Source of the DNA: Hyphomicrobiales bacterium | GTDB lineage: Bacteria; Pseudomonadota; Alphaproteobacteria; Rhizobiales; Rhizobiaceae | NCBI GenBank assembly: GCA_900465675.1 | Contig: UBJR01000026.1 | Coordinates: 1 to 33,322 of the forward strand | Direction of reading: 5' to 3' | DNA length: 33,322 bases | Shown here: in pieces, positions 1-8,286 of the stretch | Position numbering within the stretch: position 1 is the stretch's first letter | How the letters are laid out: the number at the start of each line of letters is the position of its first letter | Position numbers and translations under genes: made by a program | The notes under the pieces: model-generated | Told to the model about the DNA's origin: nothing | The model's database searches: none | What the model saw: only the letters and a program-made list of their open reading frames with translations

Positions 1-19
1 CGAAATGGGGGGCACTCCA
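1..19. repeat. Left copy of 19-bp terminal inverted repeat
   Basis: The first 19 bases, CGAAATGGGGGGCACTCCA, are the exact reverse complement of the last 19 bases of the window. Similarity ends at base 20. A perfect 19-bp match exactly at both extremes is typical of transposon ends or of cuts inside two inverted copies of one element. The G-run/C-run character recalls the terminal repeats of IS21-type elements, but that is a guess. No transposase lies inside the window. Confidence 0.7.
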
Positions 20-243
20 ACACGCAAGATGTAGTCGATTCTACCATATCATGATTTTTGCGAAGCAATTCTGCCGGCAGAACCAAATTTGAACCCCCAC
101 GGGTCGGTCACCGCGGATGAAAGCCGAGCTCTGGCCCAAAGGCAATTTTCTCCTAGATAGGCAGAAATTGGCACGCGTTTGCGCGCCGAAGTCATTCAGA
201 GCTTTTAAAACACGTGGTGAAGTTCAACGAAGAGGGGAATGCA

Positions 244-1125
244 ATGATTTCGAAGACCTTGGCAGCGATGATTGCGGGCACTTTCGTTGCTGTCGCAGCC
301 ATCGCACCAGCCCATGCCGATGCGGTTAAGATCGGCAGCAAGAATTTTACCGAGCAGTTCGTCGTCGCTGAAATCTATGCCCAGGCTTTGGAGAAGGCGG
401 GCGTTGAAGTTGATCGTCATCTGAATCTTGGCGCGACGCTTGTTGCGCACACCGCTTTGACCAACGGCGAAATCGATCTCTATCCGGAATATACCGGCAC
501 CGCTCTCGCGGCAGTGGTCAAGGGCGACCTGTCGGGCTCCGCCGACAAGATCTATTCCGACGTCAAGGGCTATTACGAGAAGAACCTGAAGCTGACGCTT
601 CTCGAGCCGACAAAGATCAATAACGGCTACGCGATTATTACGCTGCCGGAGACGGCCGAGAAGTACAAGCTCAAGACCTTGAGCGACCTCGGCCCTGTTT
701 CCAAGGACCTGACCTTCGGCGCAGAGGGCGGGTTCAGCGAACGCAAGGACGGTCTGCCGGGCTTGAAGCAGACCTACGGTATCGAATTCAAGGAGTTCAA
801 GATATTCGCAAAGCTCGGAATTCGTTACAGCGCCTTGACCAGCAAGGACCTCGATGTCTCCTACGGTTTCGCGACGGATTGGCAGATCTCAGACAACAAG
901 CTCGTCATCCTTGACGACGACAAGAACCTCTTCCCGCCTTACTATCTCGTGCCTGTGGTCCGCCAGGACGCTCTCGCTAAGAACCCCAAGATTGCCGAGG
1001 TACTGAACAAGATCAGCCCGCTGCTCGACAATGACACGATGCGTGGTCTCAACGCCAAGGTCGACCGCGACAAGGAAGAACCGGCAGACGTCGCCGCGGA
1101 ATTCTTGAAGTCGCAGGGCATCTGA
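244..1125 (+). CDS. Quaternary-amine ABC transporter, substrate-binding protein (OpuCC/OsmF/YehZ type)
   Basis: This is a 293-residue periplasmic binding protein of the glycine betaine/choline (OpuAC-like) family. A Sec signal peptide covers about residues 1-23, with Ala-rich hydrophobic core and an AHA-type cleavage site. The mature protein opens with KIGSKNFTEQFVVAEIYAQA, the hallmark of this family, and NGEIDLYPEYTGT follows at about residues 77-89. ATG 244 is chosen because GAGGGG lies at 232-237; the upstream in-frame start at 214 has no ribosome site. It heads a + strand operon with two permeases and an ATPase. Family members bind glycine betaine, choline, carnitine, proline betaine or, in EgtU-type members, ergothioneine. 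Sequence alone does not fix the ligand. Confidence 0.93.
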   Translation: MISKTLAAMIAGTFVAVAAIAPAHADAVKIGSKNFTEQFVVAEIYAQALEKAGVEVDRHLNLGATLVAHTALTNGEIDLYPEYTGTALAAVVKGDLSGSADKIYSDVKGYYEKNLKLTLLEPTKINNGYAIITLPETAEKYKLKTLSDLGPVSKDLTFGAEGGFSERKDGLPGLKQTYGIEFKEFKIFAKLGIRYSALTSKDLDVSYGFATDWQISDNKLVILDDDKNLFPPYYLVPVVRQDALAKNPKIAEVLNKISPLLDNDTMRGLNAKVDRDKEEPADVAAEFLKSQGI

Positions 1126-1161
1126 TTACGGTGAAGGTTTTCATTCCCCCGGAAGCAAAAT

Positions 1162-1186
1162 GCGGCCAAGTTCTCTGCTTGGCCGT
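1162..1186 (+). promoter_or_regulatory. Intercistronic stem-loop between binding protein and permease
   Basis: GCGGCCAAG (1162-1170) pairs with CTTGGCCGT (1178-1186) around a 7-base loop; seven core pairs are perfect and GC-rich. No T-run follows, so it is not a standard terminator. Its place just after the binding-protein gene fits the usual role of such hairpins: protecting the upstream message or partly attenuating transcription, so that binding protein exceeds permease. Confidence 0.5.
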
Positions 1187-1218
1187 ATCGGCGTGACAGC
1201 AGGCAGGATCGTTTCCAT

Positions 1219-1836
1219 TTGAACTGGGCACCTAAGCACATTCCCGAGATAGCGCTTGCCGTCTGGCAGCACCTTCTCCTGTCGATCACGTCGGTGCTGA
1301 TCGGCATGGTGATTGCGCTTGTGCTCGGAATTGCTTGCGCGAGGCGTCCAAGGCTCTACGCCTTTGCACTGACCGTGACGAATATCATCTTCGTTATTCC
1401 AAGCCTTGCGCTGTTTGCACTCTTGATCCCATTCGTCGGGCTTGGCATGGAGCCGGCGCTTATCGGGTTGTCCTCCTACTGTCTGCTGATCCTCCTGCGA
1501 AACGTCGTTACAGGCATTCGCGGCGTTCCGGCCGACGTGCTCGAGGCTGCGGACGGCATGGGCTACGGCCGCTGGCAGAGGCTTTTTCGGGTCGAGCTGC
1601 CGCTTGCGATGCCGCTGATCATATCAGGGACGCGCATCGCGCTTGTCACGGTGATAGGCATTGCCACGGTTGCGGCGTTCATCGACGGTGGCGGGCTTGG
1701 AACCATCATCCTGATCGGCATCGACCAGGAGTATCCCGAGAAAATATTTGTTGGTGGCATTCTGACGGCGCTTCTCGCGATCATCTTCGATTTCCTTCTG
1801 ACGCGCGCTGAAAAGCGGCTCGTTGGCTGGCAGTGA
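1219..1836 (+). CDS. Quaternary-amine ABC transporter permease 1 (OpuCB/ProW-like)
   Basis: This 205-residue inner-membrane permease of the BPD_transp_1 (MetI-like) superfamily has about five to six hydrophobic segments. The EAA loop, EAADGMGYGRWQRLFRVELP, lies at about residues 107-126 and docks to the ATPase; AFIDGGGLGTIILIG follows, as in ProW/OpuCB proteins. The start appears to be TTG 1219, with AGGCAGGA at 1201-1208 as a ribosome site; no in-frame ATG lies upstream near enough. The stop codon overlaps the region just before the second permease. The two non-identical short permeases match the YehW/YehY or OpuCB/OpuCD heteromer arrangement. Confidence 0.9.
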   Translation: MNWAPKHIPEIALAVWQHLLLSITSVLIGMVIALVLGIACARRPRLYAFALTVTNIIFVIPSLALFALLIPFVGLGMEPALIGLSSYCLLILLRNVVTGIRGVPADVLEAADGMGYGRWQRLFRVELPLAMPLIISGTRIALVTVIGIATVAAFIDGGGLGTIILIGIDQEYPEKIFVGGILTALLAIIFDFLLTRAEKRLVGWQ

Positions 1837-1844
1837 GGTTGGCG

Positions 1845-2486
1845 ATGCTGAGCACGGCCTTCTTCTGGATTGTCGACCATCAGACGGAGTTTTTCCGCGC
1901 CCTTGGGCAGCACCTCCTGATGTCGGGCATTTCACTTGCCATCGCGCTGGTGATTGCGTTGCCGCTTGCGGTACTGATCGTGACCTATGGCCGACTGGCG
2001 TTCGCCGTGATCAATGTCATCAACGGCTTGAGGACGGTCCCGAGCCTGGCGATCCTGGCGATCATGCTGCCGCTTCTGGGCATTGGGCTCATGCCGTCAA
2101 TCGTGGCTCTCACTGTGCTCGCGCTGCCACCTATCCTCCTGAACTCCTTTGTTGGCCTGCGCGACGTCGACGCGGACGCGGTCGAAGCTGCAATCGGCAT
2201 GGGAATGAGCCGCAGCCAGCTATTGCGAAAGATCCGCATTCCGCTTGCTGCGCCCGCGATGTTTGCCGGTGCCCGCACTGCTGCCGTCCAGGTTCTGGCA
2301 GGTGCGACGCTTGCTCCTTTCATCGGCGGTGGCGGGCTCGGCGATTTCATCGCTACCGGCATCGGCGTGATGGACATGTCCCGCCTTCTGGTCGGCGCTG
2401 TGCCGATCGCTATACTCGCGCTGACGACCGAATTCGTGCTGGGGCGCGTCGAGAAACTGCTTTTTTCAGAGAGAGCTGCCGTATGA
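1845..2486 (+). CDS. Quaternary-amine ABC transporter permease 2 (OpuCD/YehW-like)
   Basis: This is the second BPD_transp_1 permease, about 213 residues and very hydrophobic. Its EAA loop is EAAIGMGMSRSQLLRKIRIP, and PFIGGGGLGDFIATGI lies near the C-terminus. ATG 1845 is preferred because GAGG sits six bases upstream; GTG 1833, overlapping the previous stop, is an in-frame alternative. The 3' end overlaps the ATPase start by four bases (ATGA), implying translational coupling. With permease 1 it probably forms the heterodimeric channel. Confidence 0.9.
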   Translation: MLSTAFFWIVDHQTEFFRALGQHLLMSGISLAIALVIALPLAVLIVTYGRLAFAVINVINGLRTVPSLAILAIMLPLLGIGLMPSIVALTVLALPPILLNSFVGLRDVDADAVEAAIGMGMSRSQLLRKIRIPLAAPAMFAGARTAAVQVLAGATLAPFIGGGGLGDFIATGIGVMDMSRLLVGAVPIAILALTTEFVLGRVEKLLFSERAAV

Positions 2487-3412
2487 TCCGCATGGAGAAC
2501 GTCACCAAGCGCTACGGCGAAAGCACTGCGCCGTCGGTCGATGACCTGACGCTCGACGTGCCCGAGGGCTCGACAGTCGCGTTGATCGGCCCGTCCGGTT
2601 GCGGCAAGACGACGACGATGCGGATGATCAACCGCCTGATCGAGCCGACGGAAGGACGGATTTTCGTAAACGGCGAAAACGTCACGGAGGCTGATCCCGT
2701 GAAACTGCGCCGGCATATCGGTTACGTCATCCAGAACGTCGGGCTTTTTCCCCACATGACGATCGGCGAGAACGTCGCCGCCGTTCCGAACCTGCTAGGG
2801 TGGGAACAAGCCCGAACCGCCAAGCGCGTCGATGAATTACTCGATCTGGTAGGGCTCGATCCGGGCGAAATGCTCAAGCGTTATCCGCGTCAGCTTTCGG
2901 GCGGCCAGAGGCAGCGCATCGGCGTTGCCCGCGCTCTTGCGGCCGATCCATCCGTGCTGCTCATGGACGAGCCCTTTGGAGCGATCGATCCGATCGCCCG
3001 CACACGCCTCCAGGACGAGTTTCGCCAAATCCTGAAACGCGTTCGGAAGACCGTGGTGCTCGTGACCCACGATCTCGACGAGGCGATCCGCCTGGGCGAC
3101 CGTATCGCCATCATGAAGTCGGGCAAGATCGTCCAATACGATACGCCGGACGCTATCCTCTCGCGCCCGGCAAACGCTTTCGTATCGAGTTTCGTCGGCA
3201 TCGACAGGGCGATCAAACGTCTCAGTCTGTTTTCAGTTGAAGACGCGATGACGGCGGGACCGTCACCGATGACGGCCCCCAGTGTTCCAAGTAACGCCAA
3301 TCTGCGCGAAGCCCTGTCGCTCATGGTTGCAGCAGATTGCGACCAGCTGGCGGTCGTCGACGGTGACGAGGTCATCGGGAGACTGACGCGCGATGCGATC
3401 TTTTCGATTTGA
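2483..3412 (+). CDS. Quaternary-amine ABC transporter ATPase (ProV/OpuCA-like) with CBS-like tail
   Basis: This is a 309-residue ATP-binding subunit. It has Walker A GPSGCGKT (36-43), a Q-loop at about residue 84, signature LSGGQRQR (138-145), Walker B VLLMDEP (158-164) and switch His196. After the nucleotide domain, residues 252-309 resemble one CBS motif (CDQLAVVDGDEVIGRLTRDA); ProV/OpuCA proteins usually carry such motifs for osmotic or nucleotide sensing, often as a pair. ATG 2483 overlaps the permease stop by four bases. A longer open frame reaching back to 1823 is a shadow of permease 2 and should not be used. Confidence 0.93.
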   Translation: MIRMENVTKRYGESTAPSVDDLTLDVPEGSTVALIGPSGCGKTTTMRMINRLIEPTEGRIFVNGENVTEADPVKLRRHIGYVIQNVGLFPHMTIGENVAAVPNLLGWEQARTAKRVDELLDLVGLDPGEMLKRYPRQLSGGQRQRIGVARALAADPSVLLMDEPFGAIDPIARTRLQDEFRQILKRVRKTVVLVTHDLDEAIRLGDRIAIMKSGKIVQYDTPDAILSRPANAFVSSFVGIDRAIKRLSLFSVEDAMTAGPSPMTAPSVPSNANLREALSLMVAADCDQLAVVDGDEVIGRLTRDAIFSI

Positions 3413-3426
3413 AAATGGAGATGTCC

Positions 3427-4491
3427 ATGCTTCTCGGATTTTCGCTTACCCCTTTCGGACATCACTTGTCGGCGTGGCGCGACGGCGCGGACGTCAAAGA
3501 GCTTTCATTTGAGGCACTTCTGTCGCAGCTGGTAAAGGTTGAGAACGCCGGCTTCGACTTCGCGCTGATCGCGGACCTCCATGGTGCTAGGCCGCTGGAT
3601 GCGCTGTCTTCTATCGCGACACCCTTCGAGCCCACGACGCTCGTTGCCGCGTTTGCCACCAAGCTTGAGCGTCTCGGGTTGCTCGCAGCAGCGGCCACAT
3701 TTCAGCACGAGCCCTACAATCTTGCACGCCGCTTTGCATCGCTCGATCAGATCAGCCAGGGCCGCAGCGGCTGGTTTAACATCCCGTCAGCGGGTGAGCC
3801 CGCGCGCGACCGTGAGTATATCGATCTCGTCCGGGCTCTCTGGGACAGTTTCGAGGACGACGCGTTTGTGTACGATAAGCAGAATGCCCGCTTCTTCGAT
3901 CCCACCAAGATGCATGTTCTCAATCATCAGGGCGAACATTTCTCGGTCCGGGGACCGCTGAACGTCAACAGGTCGCCTCAGGGCCGGCCGGTTATCGCGC
4001 ACCTTTTGACGACTGCGGACTATGCCCTCGCTGCCGAGTTCGGCGAAGTGGTCCTGCTTCAGGAGACATCGGGAGAAGGCACAGTCGAAGCTGTTCAATT
4101 GTTCGAGGCCGCGCTGGAGGCGGCTGGTCGCTCGCGCGGCGATGTGCGGCTGCTGTCGAACGTCGTTCCCTTTGCCGCCGCCACCCGCGAGATGGCGCAG
4201 GAACAGTATGACAGCCTGCAGAGGATAGATTCCGGTGGGCCTGCGGGGCTTGTTCCGATCGGCAGCTTCACCGAAATCGCCGACGCGCTTCAGACGTGGC
4301 AAATAGCGGCGAAGGTCGATGGTTTCACGATCCTGCCGCCGACATTGTCGGCCGCGGACGCCTTCACTGCCGACGTTGTGCCGGAAATGCGCAGGCGAGG
4401 GCTGATCGAGGCAAAAACAGGCAAGACGTTGCGGTCGCATCTTGGACTTCCACGTCCTCCCCATCCTGCCACTGAAGAGAGTGCATCATGA
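3427..4491 (+). CDS. LLM-class flavin-dependent monooxygenase (short paralogue)
   Basis: This protein of about 354 residues has the luciferase-like TIM-barrel fold. It opens MLLGFSLTPFGHHLSAWR and contains ARRFASLDQISQGRSGWFN, the strand and helix typical of the NtaA/SnaA/DszA group, which use FMNH2 from a partner reductase to oxidise C-S, C-N or sulfonate bonds. ATG 3427 is preferred because GGAG lies six bases upstream; ATG or TTG codons at 3409-3421 are in-frame alternatives. It follows the transporter ATPase by 14 bases and overlaps the next LLM gene by four bases. It is shorter than the next gene, missing parts of the insertion loops. No flavin reductase gene is present, so FMNH2 must come from elsewhere. 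Substrate unknown. Confidence 0.88.
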   Translation: MLLGFSLTPFGHHLSAWRDGADVKELSFEALLSQLVKVENAGFDFALIADLHGARPLDALSSIATPFEPTTLVAAFATKLERLGLLAAAATFQHEPYNLARRFASLDQISQGRSGWFNIPSAGEPARDREYIDLVRALWDSFEDDAFVYDKQNARFFDPTKMHVLNHQGEHFSVRGPLNVNRSPQGRPVIAHLLTTADYALAAEFGEVVLLQETSGEGTVEAVQLFEAALEAAGRSRGDVRLLSNVVPFAAATREMAQEQYDSLQRIDSGGPAGLVPIGSFTEIADALQTWQIAAKVDGFTILPPTLSAADAFTADVVPEMRRRGLIEAKTGKTLRSHLGLPRPPHPATEESAS

Positions 4492-5807
4492 GCAGCGATC
4501 GCAAGATGCGTCTTGGCGCCTTTCTGATGGCCGGCGGCCATCATATTTCTGCCTGGCGTCATCCCGACGCCCACGCGCCGGCTGGTGTCGATATTGCCCA
4601 TTTCATCGAGCTTGCGCGCACAGCGGAACGTGGCAAGTTCGACATGATCTTCGTGGAGGACGCAGCCGCAATCCGCGAGCGCAATCCGGATATGGCGAGC
4701 CAGGCGGCCCGCTCCACCGGGTTCGAGCCCTTGAGCCTGCTGGCGGCCCTTGCCGTCAACACCTCGCATGTCGGCCTCGTCGCAACGGCGTCGACCACCT
4801 ACAATGATCCCTATGGGCTGGCCCGGACCTTCGCCTCGCTCGATCAACTGAGCGGCGGTCGGGCGGGGTGGAACCTCGTGACGTCGGCGAGCGAGCTGGA
4901 GGCCGAGAATTTCGCAAGCAGCGGCTTGCGTCCGCATTCGGAGCGGTATGAGCGTGCCGAGGAGTTCGCCAACGCGGCGCTCGCTCTGTGGGATGGCGTC
5001 GACCAGGGGGCGTATCTTCCGCGGGGGGAAGGGAGGTTCTTCGACCACGACAGGCTCCATCCGCTCTCCCATCGCGGAAAGCACTTCACCGTCGGGGGGG
5101 TGCTCCAGAGCCAAAGGTCGCCGCAGGGCCGCCCCATCATGGTTCAGGCAGGAGCTTCCGACGTCGGCAAGGAACTGGCGGCGCGTACTGCCGATGTGGT
5201 GTTCGCCGCGTCGCAGACGCTGGGGGAGGCCAAGGCTTACTACGACGACGTCAAAGCGCGGATGGTCAAATACGGCCGCCAGCCCGACGACATCAAGATC
5301 ATGCCGGGCATCTCGCCGATCATTGGGTCCACCGAAGGCGAGGCGAAGGCCAAATATCGCGAGCTCCAGGAACTGATCCCGGACGCGGTCGGCGTCGCCT
5401 TGCTGGCGAGCTATCTCAGTATCCAGGACCTCTTGGCCTATCCGCTCGACGGGCCTCTACCCGACATGCCACCGACCAATCTGATCCAGAGCCGGCAGCA
5501 GTTGATCATCGATCTCGGCCGGCGCGAGAACCTCTCCATTCGCGAATTGGCTCGCCATTTCGCCGGTGCGCGCGGCCACTGGCAGGTCGTTGGGACACCC
5601 GAACAGATCGCCGACGCGATGGAAGAGCGTTTCAGGGCAGGGGCTGCTGACGGTTTCAATGTCATGGCACCGCTGTTTCCTTCGGGGCTTGAGGATTTCG
5701 TTACCCATGTTGTGCCGGAACTACGCCGCCGGGGCGTCTTCCGCGAAACTTATGAAGGCAGCACCTTGCGCCAAAACCTCGGCGTCGGTGCGCCGTCCAA
5801 ACGATAA
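4488..5807 (+). CDS. LLM-class flavin-dependent monooxygenase (NtaA/SnaA/DszA type)
   Basis: This 439-residue protein matches full-length NtaA/SnaA/DszA-type oxygenases. Recognisable blocks are KMRLGAFLMAGGHHISAWR near the N-terminus, ARTFASLDQLSGGRAGWNLV at about residues 110-130, the SERYERAEEF segment, and QSQRSPQGRPIMVQAGAS, a flavin-phosphate-binding region. It overlaps the preceding LLM gene by four bases and is followed within about ten bases by the cyclodeaminase-family gene, so it is translated in the operon. Family members cleave nitrilotriacetate, dibenzothiophene sulfone or pristinamycin precursors. In this context it may oxidise the carbon or sulfur skeleton left by the lyase; that is inference. 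Confidence 0.92.
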   Translation: MSSDRKMRLGAFLMAGGHHISAWRHPDAHAPAGVDIAHFIELARTAERGKFDMIFVEDAAAIRERNPDMASQAARSTGFEPLSLLAALAVNTSHVGLVATASTTYNDPYGLARTFASLDQLSGGRAGWNLVTSASELEAENFASSGLRPHSERYERAEEFANAALALWDGVDQGAYLPRGEGRFFDHDRLHPLSHRGKHFTVGGVLQSQRSPQGRPIMVQAGASDVGKELAARTADVVFAASQTLGEAKAYYDDVKARMVKYGRQPDDIKIMPGISPIIGSTEGEAKAKYRELQELIPDAVGVALLASYLSIQDLLAYPLDGPLPDMPPTNLIQSRQQLIIDLGRRENLSIRELARHFAGARGHWQVVGTPEQIADAMEERFRAGAADGFNVMAPLFPSGLEDFVTHVVPELRRRGVFRETYEGSTLRQNLGVGAPSKR

Positions 5808-5818
5808 AAGAGATGACA

Positions 5819-6820
5819 ATGGACCCGATCTATATCGACTACCTGAACGCCTTCGACATCGAAGCACTGGCATTGACGGACGCCGAAATCCTCGCTGCCA
5901 TCGAGACATCGCTCAAAGCCCAGGGCAATGGCCAGACCGTCATCGAGCCACGGGTCCACCTCGAGCCCGACCCGAGTTTCCACGGACATTTCAACGTGTT
6001 GCGCGGCTATGTTGCACCGATCGGCCTTGCAGGGGTCAAGGTCGTCGGCGATTACGTCGACAACTATAAACTTGGCTATCCCTCCGAATTCGGCGTGCTC
6101 AACCTCTTCGACCCGCGCACGGGCGTGCCGAAAGCGATCCTCGACGCGACTGTCATTACTGATATGCGCACCGGCGCGGTTACCGCGCTCGGCGCGCGCC
6201 ACCTCGCGAAAAAGAACTCCAAGGTGCTCGGTCATATCGGTGCGCGGGGTACGGCCTACTGGAATGTCCGTCTTCTCGACCATCTCTTCGATTTCGACGA
6301 AATTCGCGTTCATTCGCGACGAACTGAAAGCCGCGAAGCCTTCGGTGCTAAGCTGGAAGCCGATCTCGGGAAGAAGATAACCGTCGTAGACAACTGGCGC
6401 GACTGCGTGGAGGACGCCGACATCGTCGTCGAGGCATCGCGTCTTTCCGAACCAGAGCCGATGCTGAAGACGGAATGGATCAAGAAGGGTGCTTTCGTCG
6501 TCCCGTATGGGACGATGAGCGCGGTCGAACTATCGCTGACGGATATTATGGACAAGCTGGTCGTTGATGACTGGGGCCAATGCAAATCCGGCAAATTCGG
6601 CTCGCTGAGGGCTCACGTGGAGACCGGCCGGCTCTCGGAACAGACATTGCATGCCGAGCTTGGCCAGGTCGTCGCCGGGTTAAAGACGGGGCGCGCGAAC
6701 GACGACGAGACGATCCTACTTTGGCATCGTGGCCTGTCGCTGAGCGATATAGCCCTTGGGCATGCATTGTTGATGAAGGCCCATAAGGAAGGCATCGGCC
6801 AGAGGCTCAGATTCGCATGA
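5819..6820 (+). CDS. Ornithine cyclodeaminase/mu-crystallin family protein
   Basis: This protein of about 333 residues belongs to the OCD/mu-crystallin family, NAD(P)-dependent enzymes that act on imines or cyclic amino acids. The N-terminal part has the family pattern GVKVVGDYVDN...GVLNLFDPRTGVPKAI and the RTGAVTALGARHLA helix. The Rossmann nucleotide loop reads GHIGARGTAYWN at about residues 138-149. ATG 5819 is preferred because AAAGAG lies six bases upstream; ATG 5813 is an alternative. It overlaps the lyase gene by four bases. Possible activities include ketimine reductase, alanine-dehydrogenase-like or ammonia-releasing cyclisation. The real substrate is not visible from sequence. Confidence 0.88.
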   Translation: MDPIYIDYLNAFDIEALALTDAEILAAIETSLKAQGNGQTVIEPRVHLEPDPSFHGHFNVLRGYVAPIGLAGVKVVGDYVDNYKLGYPSEFGVLNLFDPRTGVPKAILDATVITDMRTGAVTALGARHLAKKNSKVLGHIGARGTAYWNVRLLDHLFDFDEIRVHSRRTESREAFGAKLEADLGKKITVVDNWRDCVEDADIVVEASRLSEPEPMLKTEWIKKGAFVVPYGTMSAVELSLTDIMDKLVVDDWGQCKSGKFGSLRAHVETGRLSEQTLHAELGQVVAGLKTGRANDDETILLWHRGLSLSDIALGHALLMKAHKEGIGQRLRFA

Positions 6821-8286
6821 CGATCGAGTTCTCCGGCGCAGATGTCACGATCGAGGATATCGCCGCGATTGCCAGAGATGATCAGGAGGTCGCCGCATCC
6901 TCAACCGTTCGCGGCCGTCTGCTGACCGCTCGCCGCATCCTCGAGGAGGCGGCAGCCGCCGGGCAACAAATCTACGGGATGAATACCGGCCTTGGGGCAA
7001 ACCTCAAGACGGCGGTCACTGGCGATTTCGAGGCTTTCCAGCTGACCCTCATTCGTGGACGGGGGATGGCCGTCGGCGAGCCGCTGAAACGCGACGCGAC
7101 GCGCGCGGTGTTGGCCACGCGGATCGCCACGCTGGCAGTTGGCGGCTCGGGCATCTCGCTTGAGACCTTCGAGGCGCTGCTTGCGATGCTGAATGCCAGG
7201 GTGCATCCTGTCATGCCGTCGCTGGGTTCGATCGGCGCGGGCGATCTCGTCGTCCTTTCTGCCATGGCCCGCTCGCTTGTAGGTGAGGGCGAGGCTGAGT
7301 TCCTGGGGACGCTCCACCCTGCGAAGGAGGCTTTGCGGCTGGCCGGCCTTTCGCCTGCCCGCCTGCTGCCGAAGGATGGGATTTCGCTCATCAACGCATC
7401 CGCCTTATCCGTCGGAACAGGCGCTCTGTTTCTCTTCGATGCGGAACGCATTTTCGACGCCCAGCGGAAGGCAGCCGGCCTCACATTCGAGGCGCTTGGT
7501 GGAAATCCGCTTATCCTGTCTCCGGGAATACAGTCCGCCCGTCCGGCAGCCGGGCAGGCAGAGGAAGCGGCGCGCCTGCTGAGCGCGCTCGAAGGATCGA
7601 CACTGTTCGAGACAACAACGGCCCTGCAGGACCCTCTCAGCCTTCGCTGTCTCGCACCCATTCATGGTTCGCTGGCGACGGCGCTCTCTGCAGCCAAGGC
7701 CACTGTCGAGACCGAGCTTAACGCGGCGGCCGACAACCCGGTGGTGCTGATCGACGAAAAGCGGGTTCTGTCGAGCGGCAATTTTCATACACCATCGCTT
7801 GCACTGGCTTTCGAGACACTTGGCCTCGCGGTCGCTCAAGCGGCTTCGGCCTCCGCTGGCCGTTTCATCCAGCTGACCGGTTCGGCCAGAAATGGCTTGC
7901 CGCGCTACCTTTCTCCCACCGGCGGACCATCGGCCGGCTTCGTGCCCTTGCAGAAGACGGTCGCGGCGCTGATGGCTGATATCCGGCACAAGGCCAACCC
8001 GGTGATGCTCGATTTCCTCACCGTGTCCGAGGGCGTGGAAGACCATGCGACGCAATCGGCGCTTGCCGTTCGAAAATTCGGCACGATGCTCGACCTGTGG
8101 CGGCTTGTCATTGCCTGCGAATTACTCGCCGCCGCTCAGGCAGTCGACCTGCGTCCGCACCATCGGTGTGGTCGAGAGACGGCAAAGACGCATTCGTTCG
8201 TTCGCGTTTTGTCGCCGTTCGTTGAGGAAGACCGCCCTCTCGGCGAAGATGTCGCCGCTGTCGCTGACCAGCTGTTAAGGGTGTGA
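6817..8286 (+). CDS. Histidine/aromatic ammonia-lyase superfamily protein lacking the MIO serine
   Basis: This 489-residue protein is clearly homologous to HutH/PAL lyases: IYGMNTGLGANLKT (52-65), a NAS in the substrate-binding strand (193-195), SLRC (275-278), ELNAAADNPVV (300-310) and SSGNFHTPSLALA (319-331). In true MIO enzymes the cofactor forms from an Ala-Ser-Gly triad in GSVGASGDLAPL. Here the same place reads GSIGAGDLVVL (138-148, bases 7228-7260): the serine codon is absent and the frame continues intact. The QDPYSLRC tyrosine is leucine (QDPLSLRC, 271-278). Tyr53 and Arg277 equivalents remain. A conventional ammonia-lyase reaction is therefore unlikely. Ergothionase, as I recall, is a relative that eliminates trimethylamine without MIO, which suits the betaine-type transporter in the same operon. 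Confidence 0.88.
   Translation: MTIEFSGADVTIEDIAAIARDDQEVAASSTVRGRLLTARRILEEAAAAGQQIYGMNTGLGANLKTAVTGDFEAFQLTLIRGRGMAVGEPLKRDATRAVLATRIATLAVGGSGISLETFEALLAMLNARVHPVMPSLGSIGAGDLVVLSAMARSLVGEGEAEFLGTLHPAKEALRLAGLSPARLLPKDGISLINASALSVGTGALFLFDAERIFDAQRKAAGLTFEALGGNPLILSPGIQSARPAAGQAEEAARLLSALEGSTLFETTTALQDPLSLRCLAPIHGSLATALSAAKATVETELNAAADNPVVLIDEKRVLSSGNFHTPSLALAFETLGLAVAQAASASAGRFIQLTGSARNGLPRYLSPTGGPSAGFVPLQKTVAALMADIRHKANPVMLDFLTVSEGVEDHATQSALAVRKFGTMLDLWRLVIACELLAAAQAVDLRPHHRCGRETAKTHSFVRVLSPFVEEDRPLGEDVAAVADQLLRV

Noticed and set aside
167..184. TTGGCACGCGTTTGC resembling a sigma-54 promoter upstream of the first binding protein
   Set aside because: The GG and GC elements are nine bases apart, not the required ten, and sigma-54 tolerates spacing errors poorly.
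1823..2482. Long N-terminal extension of the ATPase frame
   Set aside because: It lies inside permease 2 in another frame, is Arg/Cys-rich and has no ribosome site; the ATPase domain starts at 2483.
1985..2755. 256-codon minus-strand frame across the permease/ATPase junction
   Set aside because: Shadow frame of GC-rich genes, no family similarity in its translation and no start signal.
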